Source: JAMCZC01 sp964364925 (GTDB lineage Bacteria > Patescibacteriota > Microgenomatia > Levybacterales > UBA12049). Taken from it: a stretch of DNA of 29,937 nucleotides. Position numbers and translations under genes: made by a program. The stretch is from NCBI GenBank assembly GCA_964364925.1, contig CAYIOB010000004.1:1-29937 (forward strand), in the 5' to 3' direction. Below the pieces are notes generated by a model that saw only the letters and a program-made list of their open reading frames with translations, was not told where the DNA came from and did no database searches. Below, in pieces: positions 8,130 through 17,330 of the stretch. Positions within the stretch are counted from its first letter, which is position 1. The number at the start of each line of letters is the position of its first letter.

Positions 8130-8624
8130 AATTAACACAAATAATAGCTAATTAACACTAATCACTAATCACTAATTTTTAATTTAACAATGAATTGTTT
8201 ACGGTCATTTGTATATATCGAGCGTTTAATATCTAATTTGGGAGTTCCGAAGTTAACTAAATAACCAAGTTCATAGGTACTTGCTCTTAAATATGATCTT
8301 TGCTGGGCGATATCTGTTTGAGTTGTAAAAGTACTTGATTTAAGTTCTACAATAATTTTATTTTCTATTACAAAGTCGGGGATATATACCCCCAATTTCT
8401 TTCCTGTTTCCAGAGAATATATATTAATTCTTTTTTGACTTTCGAATTTTAACTTTTGTTTTTGAAATTCTTCTTCAAGGGCTTTCTGATAAATACTTTC
8501 TTTCAGGCCTTTCCCATATTTATTTGCCAGTTCAAATAAACATCCCTGAATCTTATAAGATAATTCAGGTTCTAACAACCCTATTTGTGATTTGTGTTTA
8601 TTCGTCATATATTTGTGTTTATCC
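8130..8624. mobile_element. Inverted-repeat-bracketed cassette carrying GxxExxY gene 1
   Basis: The left arm (8130-8169, AATTAACACAAAT type) and right arm (8583-8624) are inverted copies; the inner 23 nt match at 18 positions. The right arm contains the gene's start codon and overlaps its first codons. The gene stop lies in the TTAGTGATTAG repeat of the left arm. The gene is therefore bounded almost exactly by the repeats. The motif differs from that of the S23 gene 1 element. Confidence 0.5.
8165..8608 (-). CDS. GxxExxY protein (PDDEXK_3-like), copy 1
   Basis: 147 residues from the ATG at 8608. A TTG start at 8629 would add seven residues, but those come from a tandem duplication (MTDKHK then MTNKHK) and the ATG is preferred. 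The signature GLKESIY gives G34, E37 and Y40. A PD-(D/E)xK-like pattern follows: P77-D78-F79 and E88-L89-K90. The C-terminal half has the YLVNFGTPKLDIKR block typical of the family. Members are small proteins with a nuclease-like fold; their biochemical role is not established. The coding region is bracketed by inverted repeats that supply the start region and the stop codon. The protein is a divergent homologue of 23958-24419. Confidence 0.88.
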   Translation of the reverse strand: MTNKHKSQIGLLEPELSYKIQGCLFELANKYGKGLKESIYQKALEEEFQKQKLKFESQKRINIYSLETGKKLGVYIPDFVIENKIIVELKSSTFTTQTDIAQQRSYLRASTYELGYLVNFGTPKLDIKRSIYTNDRKQFIVKLKISD

Positions 8625-8673
8625 GTCAATTGACTATTATCCAGTTAAACGGTATATCCATAATTTAGATCTT

Positions 8674-8795
8674 CTTGAAGTTAGATATTTTTGACGTTCT
8701 TGAACTTGATTATCTTGACGTCTTGATAGTCTAGAATTCTAGACATCAAGTTTTCAAACATTCAAGATCAAGGACATCCAACTTCTCACTTCAAG
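8674..8795. repeat. Palindromic element, TCTAGAATTCTAGA-core type (intergenic copy)
   Basis: A ~120-nt imperfect palindrome centred on the perfect 14-nt core TCTAGAATTCTAGA at 8730-8743. Immediate arms CTTGATAGTCTAGAA and TTCTAGACATCAAG pair with one bulge. The outer arms begin CTTGAAG (8674-8680) and end CTTCAAG (8789-8795). The same core lies in frame in the giant gene at 23085-23098, and a one-mismatch version is at 24987-25000. It sits between the 3' end of the giant gene and GxxExxY gene 1 and could act as a terminating structure for the giant mRNA. Confidence 0.7.
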
Positions 8796-8826
8796 AATTC
8801 TAATCCCAACTTCAAAAATTCCAGTT

Positions 8827-11800
8827 TTAGTTCACAATAATCCAATTAAAAGGTATATCAACATAAGTCGGAGTGTTTACCCCAACCGTAAAACTTACGC
8901 CCGGAACTTGTCTCATTAAGTAAATAATCTGGTTTGATTTTGGCGTTACGTAAATAAGCGATTTACCCGTAACCAACGGATTGTTTATTGTAAGTTCTGT
9001 TTGGCGCGCGCGAATGCTTGCCGTTCCCGCGCTTCCTGTTGCCACGACTTCCGTAGCTGAAAGCGCAAATGCAGGGGACACCAGGTTCAGATTTAATTTC
9101 CCAAATGTGCCGCTTCCTGATGCGAGTAAATCGCCTTGCTGATTAACACTTAATACTGCCGAATTACTTGAATTATGAATTATGAATTGTGAATCATGAT
9201 TCGTAATTCCTGATTCTTGATTCCCTAAGTTAAGCGTCAGGTCGTTGCCCGGAATTGGGGAGATAACATTTGCAGAAAGCGTTCCGGCAATTTTAACGTT
9301 TTTAGCAAACTCGGCATTTCCTCCTACTTTTATATTTCCGTTAGTATCGATGTAGAAAAGTCCTGCCATTACGGAAAGTCCGCCTTGTCTTAAGGGCTGT
9401 AATTGCAAGTCGCCTCCCAAAACGTTTATGGAGTTACTGGCAAGGATTAAGTTTCCGTCAATTGATAACTGTCCTACAACCGAAGTATCGGAAAGGCTTG
9501 TCGAGCCAAACGACATCAGGCCTTGGGTAAAGGTGGCAGTTTGAGCGTTTAGATTTCCAACATTTGCCAGAAGCCCGGAATAGGAAGCGATATCAATAAA
9601 TTGACCAATAGCTGAATTGTTAAATGGCTGAATTGTTGAAGAGGGGCTAGCTATTCCGGCTATGTAGCCATTTGAGCCATTGGATAATTGTCCCGTAGGG
9701 CTGCTATTATATATATTGGTTACGTTAGTTACGTAATTAGCACTTGCCGTCGCGCTGGAATAGGGGTTCAGCCCCTCTATTTGTTCGGCGATTATTTTCT
9801 TAGCCCTTAGCGTTCCGCTGAATGTTGCATTGCCGGCATTGTCAATAGTAGCCACAGCAGAGCCGCTCGCAGAATTACCATTTAATATTGACAATTTATT
9901 GTCATCAAACTTAAGAGCAATATTCGAATCGGAACCAATAGGGGATATTAAATTAGTATGAATTGTATCAATCTGTGCTATTGGCGAAATGATTTTATCC
10001 GCGTTAATCAAATTTGTTTGTATGGCATCCGCGAAAATCTGTGAAGCGCTAATAGCGCCGGCCGTAAGATTGCCAATTACCGCGCCCGCCAAAACATCCG
10101 CTCTTGATATCACATTTCCGGCAGTATCAGTAACCTGATATGCGTAGCTTCGCAAGGCCAGGCCTTGCGAAGCTAATTGGGTAAGAGTGTAATCTTTCAT
10201 GTTTTCAACAGCAATTAATATTGGTGGAGTCGGGTCGTTATAGCCGACATTTACAAAAACAACAATATTTCCTGTGCAGTAATTTTGCGAAGGAGGCACA
10301 AGTCCAAAATTGGCGGAATTTGAAGCTGACGAACCTGGTTCGTTAGAATTGTTTGATTGCTTAATTGCTGAATTGCTGTTGCACGAGAACGGCTCAAGCG
10401 CCTTTCCAATTACTTCGCCCGGCTGTGTTGCTTTCATCGCAGCGCCGGGAACGCTTGAGGAAGTTAAATAATCGCCGGGTTTTATCGGACCATTCTCGGT
10501 TGATACGTTAACAGGAACTCTTCCAACGAGAGCAATAGGAATTACAGAACCGCCGGAAATGGTTTGTTCCGTCTGCGAGAGTCTAAGTCCGGGTTTACCG
10601 GAGAAAACTCCAACTATATTTTTGTCGTAAGGCCTGCTGGTTTTTTTGATAAAACCTTTTTCGTTTGTATCAATGCTAACTATATTTCCGGGCTTAAGAC
10701 TGTCGTCTCTTGTCGGATAATCCTCGGCAATATCGTACGCCCCGGCATTGGAAATAAGCGAGTGGCTTAGTTTAAAAACACCCACATTCCCTCCCTGCCC
10801 GCCCCATGTACCGAACAAATCTTCTTTGTCAAACCATAAATTTCCGGCAATCTCCGAAGTTCCGGAGCCTACAGCAAACTTAAGAGGGTAGGTGGTTGAC
10901 CTTGCTTCCGTATATGTTTGTACATCTCCGTCTCCAGTACCTGTTCCCAGGCCCGCAAAAAGTTTTCCGTTGTATTCTATTAAAGCGGAAACCGAATCGT
11001 AGCCAGTGTTAGCTTGAGATATAGCCCAGCTGGATCCGTTGAGAACCCAGATATCGCCATCGTCACCGGCAGCGGCGCCTCTTAATCCGGCATATAATTT
11101 TCCGTTGTATGTAGCCATCGAGGGTATATTTTGCGCGGCATTAAATGCATCTGTGGAAAGAGTTATTCTCCAATCGGAGTTGCTATCGCATACATGCCAG
11201 TCTCCGGCTGCTCCCGCGGCAGAAGGATCACAAACATATCCATCTCCAAAATCAGCAGTTGTAGCGCCTGTTCCCATGTAGAGTTTTCCGTTGTAGACCG
11301 CAAGCGATGCTACTTCCATATAAGTTGCAGAATCGGTGTAGGCAAAGGTGGCGGACCAGGCAGTTCCATCGAATCTTTTTACATCCGCGTCGCCCGCGGT
11401 GTTATTTCCGTGCCCCGCGTATAGGCTTCCGTTAAAAACAGCCATAGAGCTTATGGTTTCATATCCGGCTTGGCTAAGAGACGCAGCCCAGCTTGTGCCG
11501 TTAAATTCAAAAACATCTCCGTCGTCTGCTCCCGAGCCCAAGCCAGCATATAGTTTTCCATTAAATACAGCCAAAGACAAAGCAGTATCGTGCCCCGCGG
11601 CATCGGTATATGATGCAGCCCAATCCGTGTTGTCGTCGCAGATATTTGCGTTTCCGGCAGTGGAGGGCGTACAAACATATACTATTGCGTTTGTCGCGTC
11701 GGAGCCTGCGGCATAAAGTTTGCCATTGTAGACGGTCATGGCCTTAAAGGCAGTAAAGCTAGCCGAAGTATAAGACGCAGTCCATGTCGCACCATCGGAA

Positions 11801-14800
11801 GTATAATAAATATCCCCGTCTCCGGCGCTTGTGCCAAAACCGGCATAAAGATAACCGTTGTAAACTGCTAGCGACTCTGCTTTTTCGTAAGCCGCATCAT
11901 TTCTTGCCGTAGCCCAAGCTGATGCACTTTGAGCATCTCTATCTCCTATTGTTATAGTTCCGGAGTTTTCGATAGTTAAAACTGCATCGGGACTAACTCC
12001 CGTACTTCCGCTTCCTCCCGTAAGGGTGGATTTGTAGACTGTGGATTGGGATCCTACACCACTACTTCCCGTAGCTCCTCCTAATACATAAACATAGGTT
12101 GTGCCTCCGATAGTCGGAATAATAGAGGAGTGGCCTTCAAAAGCTACTGGCAGCTGGCCCTGGCTCGCGGTTGAAAACGCCCCGATGTTTCCGCTTGTAT
12201 CAATAGTTGCCTTGTAGACTGTGGATTGTCTACTAGTGGCGTTACCTCCTCCCAATACATAAACATAGTCTGTTCCTCCGATGGTTGAGCTAAGAGCTGT
12301 GTGACTGATAAGAATCTGCGGCAGCTGTCCCTGGCTCGCAGTTGAAAAAGCGCCTATGTTTCCGCTGGTGTCAATAGTTGCTTTATAGACTGTAGATTGT
12401 CGAGTAGTGCCGTTACTTCCTCCCAATACATAAATATAGGTTGTGCCTCCGATGGTTGAGGTAACGGTTTTGTGATCGAAAAGAATCTGCGGCAGCTGTC
12501 CCTGGCTGGCGGTTGAAAAAGCGCCAATATTTCCGCTGGTATCAATAGGTGCTTTATAGACTGTGGAATATACACTGCCGTCATATCCTCCCAGCACGTA
12601 GACATAAGTTGATGCTCCGATAGTTGAGGTAACGGCTGCGTGACCATAAATACTCTTCGGCAGCTGCCCCTGGCTCGCGGTTGAAAAAGCGCCTATATTA
12701 CCCGAAGTATCAATAGTTGCTTTATAGACTGTGGATTTAAAAGTGCCGTCGTATCCTCCCAATACATAAACATAGGTTGTTCCTCCGATGGTTGGGGCAA
12801 CGGCTGCGTGATCGCTAATACTCGCCGGCAGCTGTCCCTGGCTCGCAGTTGAAAAAGCGCCAATATTAGCCGAAGTATCAATAGCTGCTTTATAGACTGT
12901 GGAACGTTGAGTAGTGCTGTCATATCCTCCCAATACATAAACATAGTTTGTGCTTCCGATAGTTGAGGTAACGGTTGCGAAAAAGCTACGAATCGCCGGC
13001 AGTTGTCCCTGGCTTGTAGTAGAAAAAGTCCCTATATCTGTGCCTGGGGTAGCCGTAGATACCGCCTCCGTTCCGCCGGGGGAAGTTAAAAATGCCAGAC
13101 TGCTGTTATTTAACATATATATATTGTTTGTGCCAGTTCCTCTAAATGCCAAATTTGCCGAGATGGAAGCACTCCCTGCGACATCCAGTAGAGCTGTTGG
13201 AGTGGTAGTTCCAATTCCGACCTTGCCTGCAACTATAAGGGAGTTATTGGTTGCGGCGGGGTCGAGGAAATAGGATGAGTTATCCACGTCATAGAAGGCT
13301 TTTGAATAAGTAGTTCCGTTTACAGTAAGAATACCGGTTCCGTTAAGTGGATTTATGTTTATATTTCCAGTTGTATTTCCTCCGATTGTCAAGGCTTGGT
13401 TATTTGTTGTCTGAATGCTTGCGGTGGATGAGTCAAGGACTAAACTCCCGGATACTGAAGCTGTTTGTAATCCTCTTGCTCCGGCCATATTTAATACTGC
13501 GAATTTAGCAGAAGTAGAGGATTGTCCGCCGACAAGCAAATCAACTGTCGAATTGTTAGGTACAATTACTCCTCCGGTTATTTCTGCAAATGGAGAATTA
13601 CCTGTTCCTCCACCTACGTCGTCAGTTCCACAGACAAGATTTCCTGACCCATTGGTTTCTAGAGCAGTGCAGGTTGTAAAGGCACCAAAGTTTATTGTTG
13701 AGCCGGCAACTGTAAGGTTATCATCGGTTTTGAGTGTATTTGCAGCCGAGCGGTAAAGGTTTACATCGGGAGCAGTTGCTCCACCGCCGCCAAAAAGTAT
13801 TCCTCCTCCTCCTGCAAATTCATGGGCAAGCTCAAGTCTTGCTTCCGTGTCTCCAGAATTGAAACCCTTGAAGCTCCTAAGTCCTGATGCAACAAATACA
13901 TCAAGTCCGGATGAGGGGTTTGCGGTTCCAATTCCAACTCTCCCGCTCCAACCGTTGTTTGCCATAACGATAAACTGTCCCGATAGGGAAGCGACTGCTT
14001 GGTTTTTGGCAACATTCAAAACTGCAAAATCTGCAGAAGCTGTTGATTGTCCGCCGATTAAGAAGTCAACGGTTGAATTATTAGGCACAATTACTCCTCC
14101 TGTTATTTCTGCAAATGGAGAAGAACCAGCACCACCCGTATTATCCGTTCCGCAGGTGACTAAACCTGATGAGTCTGTTTTTAGAGTACATGAACCTGTT
14201 TGGTAATAAGGCGCTCCTACTACAAGCTGGCCGTTGTTTTTAACCGTAAATACCGGAAGACCAGATTTCGAAGCAGTAAATAAATCTCCTACTCCATCGT
14301 TGTTAGCAACTAAAGCTGCAAAGGATGTATTGGCAGCTATGGATGCAACAGAAGTTGTGCCTGAAAATGCGCTTTTACCAGAGACCCTGAATAAAGCGGA
14401 AGCTGTTGATGTTCCTCCGACCAATAAATCATCAGTTATGTTTGTTGGAGATAGCGCACCGCTATTTCTCTGCCAGAAGCCCTGTGTTCCCGTTGTTCCT
14501 CCCAATATATTTCCGGAGCAGGTTAAGTTGCCTGTGGCTCCGTCAACCGTACAACCTGTCGCACCGCTTCCTCCGGCAAGGTTTACCGACGTTGCGGTTG
14601 CGCCTCCGGGGCCAATATTTAGTGTTCCTGCAACGCCTCCTAGATTAAATGTTCCTGTAAGTCCTGAATTAAACAGGGAAAGCGATGTTGTCTGGTCTGT
14701 GTTTATTATTGAGGCTCCATTAAGAGAAAGGGTTGCAGATGTAGTAAGGGTTGCTAAAGATGAAGCTGTAAGAGTTGTTGTTCCTGATAGAGCAGTTGTT

Positions 14801-16658
14801 ATGGCATTAACTGTTAAAAGGCTTCCGGCACCTCCGTTAAGAGGCGCTATTGTTATATTTCCCGTTGTATTTCCGCCTATTGTCAAAAGCTGATTATTTG
14901 TTGTCTGAATGCTGGCGGTAGATGAGTCAAGAGCCAAGCTTCCGGATAAAGAAGCAGTTTGTAATCCTCTTGCTTGCGCAATATTCATAAGTGCGAATTT
15001 GGCAGCTGTTGTACTTTGTCCGCCGACTAAGAAATCCACGGTAGAGTTGTTGGGTACAATTACTCCTCCCGTTATTTCTGCAAACGGAGAAGAACCAGAT
15101 CCTCCCGAATTGTTATCTACTCCGCAAGTGATAAGTCCATTCGTATCAGCTTTAAGTGTACAGCCTGTTGCGTTATATGTTGGAGCAAGTAGTAATCCAT
15201 TTCTCTGGACAGTAAACTTATTGGTTCCCGAGCTGCTTGCCGTAAACAAGTCTCCAACGCCGTCGTTATTAGCAACTAAAGCTGCAAAGGATGTTTTACC
15301 GGAAACAGAGGCAACGGAGATAGTGCCACTTTGTCCTCTTATATCAAGAGTTGAAAGAGGAGTTGTTGTTCCTATACCGACGTTGCCTGAGGAGTCAACT
15401 GTTAATCGTGTTGTTGCAGCGGTACCTATTTCTATCGCCTGGGTGTTGTTGTTGCTCCTTATGAAGCCAAAAAGTATGCCTGTTGTCCTACCGAAATTTA
15501 AAGTGGCGTAAGTTCCTGCATTTGGACTGTTATTAAGTACATAATTGTTAAAACTTCCACCACTTACAGAACCATCGAGTTGCAATCCCACTGTTTGACC
15601 ACTTGCGACAGTTGCGAACTTACCGGTAGTTGCTGTTATATCAGTACTAGCTGTTATAGCACCGGTAACATCAAGTTTTACCCCAGGGCTCGTCGTCCCA
15701 ATACCCACATTGCCACCAGTCTGTAAGTACAAACTTGTTGAAGAATTTCCGGGTTTAAACTGTATATCTCCTGTCGTATTTCCGCCAATTGTTAAGAGCT
15801 GGTTTTGGGTTGTTTGAATTGTAGCGGTTGATGAATCAAGGACTAAACTACCTGATAAAGAAGCTGTTTGTAATCCCCTTGCTCCTGCTATATTTATCAA
15901 CGCAAATTTAGCAGAAGTTGTACTTTGTCCGCCGACTAAGAAATCAACTGTTGAATTGTTAGGCACAATTACTCCTCCTGTTATTTCTGCAAAAGGTGAA
16001 CTTCCTGCTCCCCCTGTATTGTCCGTTCCGCAGGTAAAAAGTCCTGTTGAGTCTGTTTTTAGAGTACAGGTTGCATATGCCGGAGCAATAAGGGTCCCAT
16101 TGTTTTGGAGCGTTAAAATTGTGCTTGGTCCGGGTGCGCTTACGCCTCCGGTCAGCGTCGCTTTGTAAACTGTAGAGTGAAATGTAGATACAGTTGTGCT
16201 TCCTCCGATAACATATACATAGTCTGTTCCTCCTATACTTATTGCAGAAACTGTATGATCATCTAGAGCCTGCGGCAGCTGTCCCTGGCTTGCGGTTGAG
16301 AATGTGCCTATGTTTCCGCTTGTGTCGATAGTAGCCTTGTAAACCGTAGATTGATAGCCTACCCCATCGTTGCTGCCTCCTAAAACATAAATATAGTTAG
16401 TGCCGCTAACAGTTATTACTACGGCGTTTAGGCTATCTAGAATTTGCGGCAGCTGCCCCTGGCTTGTCGTTGAGAATGTGCCTATGTTTCCGCTGGTGTC
16501 GATGGCAGCCTTGTAGACTGTAGATACCGCCAGCACTGTCTCTCCGCCTAAAACATATACGTAAGTTGTGCCTCCAATAGTAGCTGTAACAGTATGATGG
16601 TCCTTTAGAATCTGCGGCAGCTGTCCCTGGCTTGCGGTTGAGAATGTGCCTATGTTTC
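8827..16658 (-). CDS. Giant surface protein, C-terminal part (same gene as 16759-23956, split by assembly gap)
   Basis: About 2,610 residues from the gap to the stop codon. The frame stays open up to the Ns and reads kelch-like repeat sequence, so the GTG at 16536 is an internal valine codon, not a true start. Order: end of the second kelch-like cluster; copies of a tail-fibre-like block (FAEITGGVIVPNNSTVD, GNVGIGTTSP, FYDVDNSSYFLDPAAT); a third kelch-like cluster (~12020-13050); a seven-copy propeller (~10915-11935); an S74-associated-like region around KPGDYLTSSSVPGAAM; then further fibre-like beta repeats. It ends with a short domain, VNTPTYVDIPFNWIIVN. The repeat types are those of phage tail fibres and extracellular beta-propellers, so adhesion or contact with other cells is likely (inference). 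Short low-complexity inserts (9160-9225, 9610-9640, 10345-10378) match spacer repeats. There is no visible C-terminal anchor. Confidence 0.85.
9160..9225 (-). repeat. In-frame GATTCTTGATTC-type repeat insert in the giant gene
   Basis: A run of degenerate GAATTATGAATT/GATTCTTGATTC units encodes an Asn/Ser/His-rich insert (NQESGITNHDSQ then FIIHNSSNS) between two fibre-like repeats. The same motif class occurs in the N-terminal part of the gene at 22840-22874 and about 23155-23185. A related AATTGCTGAATTG motif encodes the inserts at 9610-9640 and 10345-10378 and also occurs outside genes at about 24803-24848. Confidence 0.55.
10146..10174. repeat. Perfect 29-nt palindrome inside the giant gene
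   Basis: AGCTTCGCAAGGCC (10146-10159) and its exact reverse complement (10161-10174) flank a single base. It encodes part of LASQGLALRS. A 14-bp perfect stem in coding sequence is unexpected by chance and looks like a small inserted repetitive palindrome. Confidence 0.6.
10915..11935 (-). repeat. Seven-copy beta-propeller-like repeat in the giant protein
   Basis: Seven copies of a ~45-60-residue unit with the core SLAVYNGKLYAGLG and a D-GD-W motif between cores. The cores read AVYNGYLYAGFG, TVYNGKLYAAGS, AVFNGKLYAGLG, AVFNGSLYAGHG, AVYNGKLYMGTG, ATYNGKLYAGLR and IEYNGKLFAGLG. Seven units fit one seven-bladed propeller. This is a different repeat family from the kelch-like clusters of the same protein. 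Confidence 0.7.
12020..13050 (-). repeat. Kelch-like repeat cluster 3 of the giant protein
   Basis: Six units of about 53 residues, each with YVYVLGG, then STVYKATIDTSGNIG and FSTASQGQLP. The double glycine after a hydrophobic strand and the following VYK strand fit kelch-type propeller blades. DNA identity between units is high, especially over the QGQLP segment, indicating recent duplication or gene conversion. Confidence 0.7.
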
Positions 16659-17330
16659 NNNNNNNNNNNNNNNNNNNNNNNNNNNNNNNNNNNNNNNNNN
16701 NNNNNNNNNNNNNNNNNNNNNNNNNNNNNNNNNNNNNNNNNNNNNNNNNNNNNNNNNNGAATCTGCGGCAGCTGTCCCTGGCTTGCGGTTGAGAATGTGC
16801 CTATGTTTCCGCTTGTGTCGATAGTAGCCTTGTAAACCGTAGATTGAATTGCGGGAACATTATTTGTTCCTCCCAACACATAAATATAACTAGTACCGTT
16901 GATCGCAGCCGTAACACTTGTTAAACTATTTAGAATCTGCGGCAGCTGTCCCTGGCTTGCGGTTGAGAATGTGCCTATGTTTCCGCTGGTGTCGATTGCC
17001 GCTTTATAGACTGTAGATATCGGACCTGCGCCTTGATCTCCGCCTAAAACATAAATGTAATTAGTTCCGCCAACTGTGGCTATTGGGCTAGTATGACCAT
17101 TTAATATCTGCAGCAGCTGGCCCTGGCTTGCTGTTGAGAAAGTACCAATATTGCCGCTTGTATCAACAGTAGATTTATAAACAGTTGACCGGCTGGTGCC
17201 TCCATCATATCCCCCCAGCACATATACATAGTTTGTTCCTCCAATACTTACGTTTGCCGATGTGTGGTTTTGTCTGACTCCGGGTAGCTGCCCTTGGCTT
17301 GTAGTTGAGAAAGTCCCGATATTTGTGCTT
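16150..17330 (-). repeat. Kelch-like repeat cluster 2, interrupted by the assembly gap
   Basis: Six YVYVLGG/YIYVLGG units are visible, three on each side of the gap, and at least one more must lie inside it. A 51-nt segment starting GAATCTGCGGCAGCTG is identical immediately left of the gap (16608-16658) and immediately right of it (16759-16809), and recurs near 16933. This explains why assembly failed here. Confidence 0.75.
16659..16758. other. Assembly gap of exactly 100 N
   Basis: A placeholder-size gap inside the kelch-like cluster. The equivalent repeat positions on its two sides are 151 nt apart, which is not a multiple of three, while the next full unit (16759 to 16933) is 174 nt. The true missing length must differ from 100. 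The apparent frame change between the two halves of the giant gene follows from this. Confidence 0.97.

Noticed and set aside
8609..8629. TTG start for GxxExxY gene 1
   Set aside because: The added residues are a duplicate of the first codons made by the repeat arm. The ATG at 8608 gives the usual family length.
10564..16168. Many plus-strand open frames (up to ~220 codons, for example 14234-14893) opposite the giant gene
   Set aside because: They are antisense to clearly coding repeat sequence, repeat with the same period as the repeats, are proline/valine-rich nonsense, and match no recognised domain.
16433..16658. Tail of the upstream half of the giant gene read past the gap
   Set aside because: It is an out-of-frame reading of kelch-like repeat caused by the arbitrary gap length; the correct frame is that of the downstream half.
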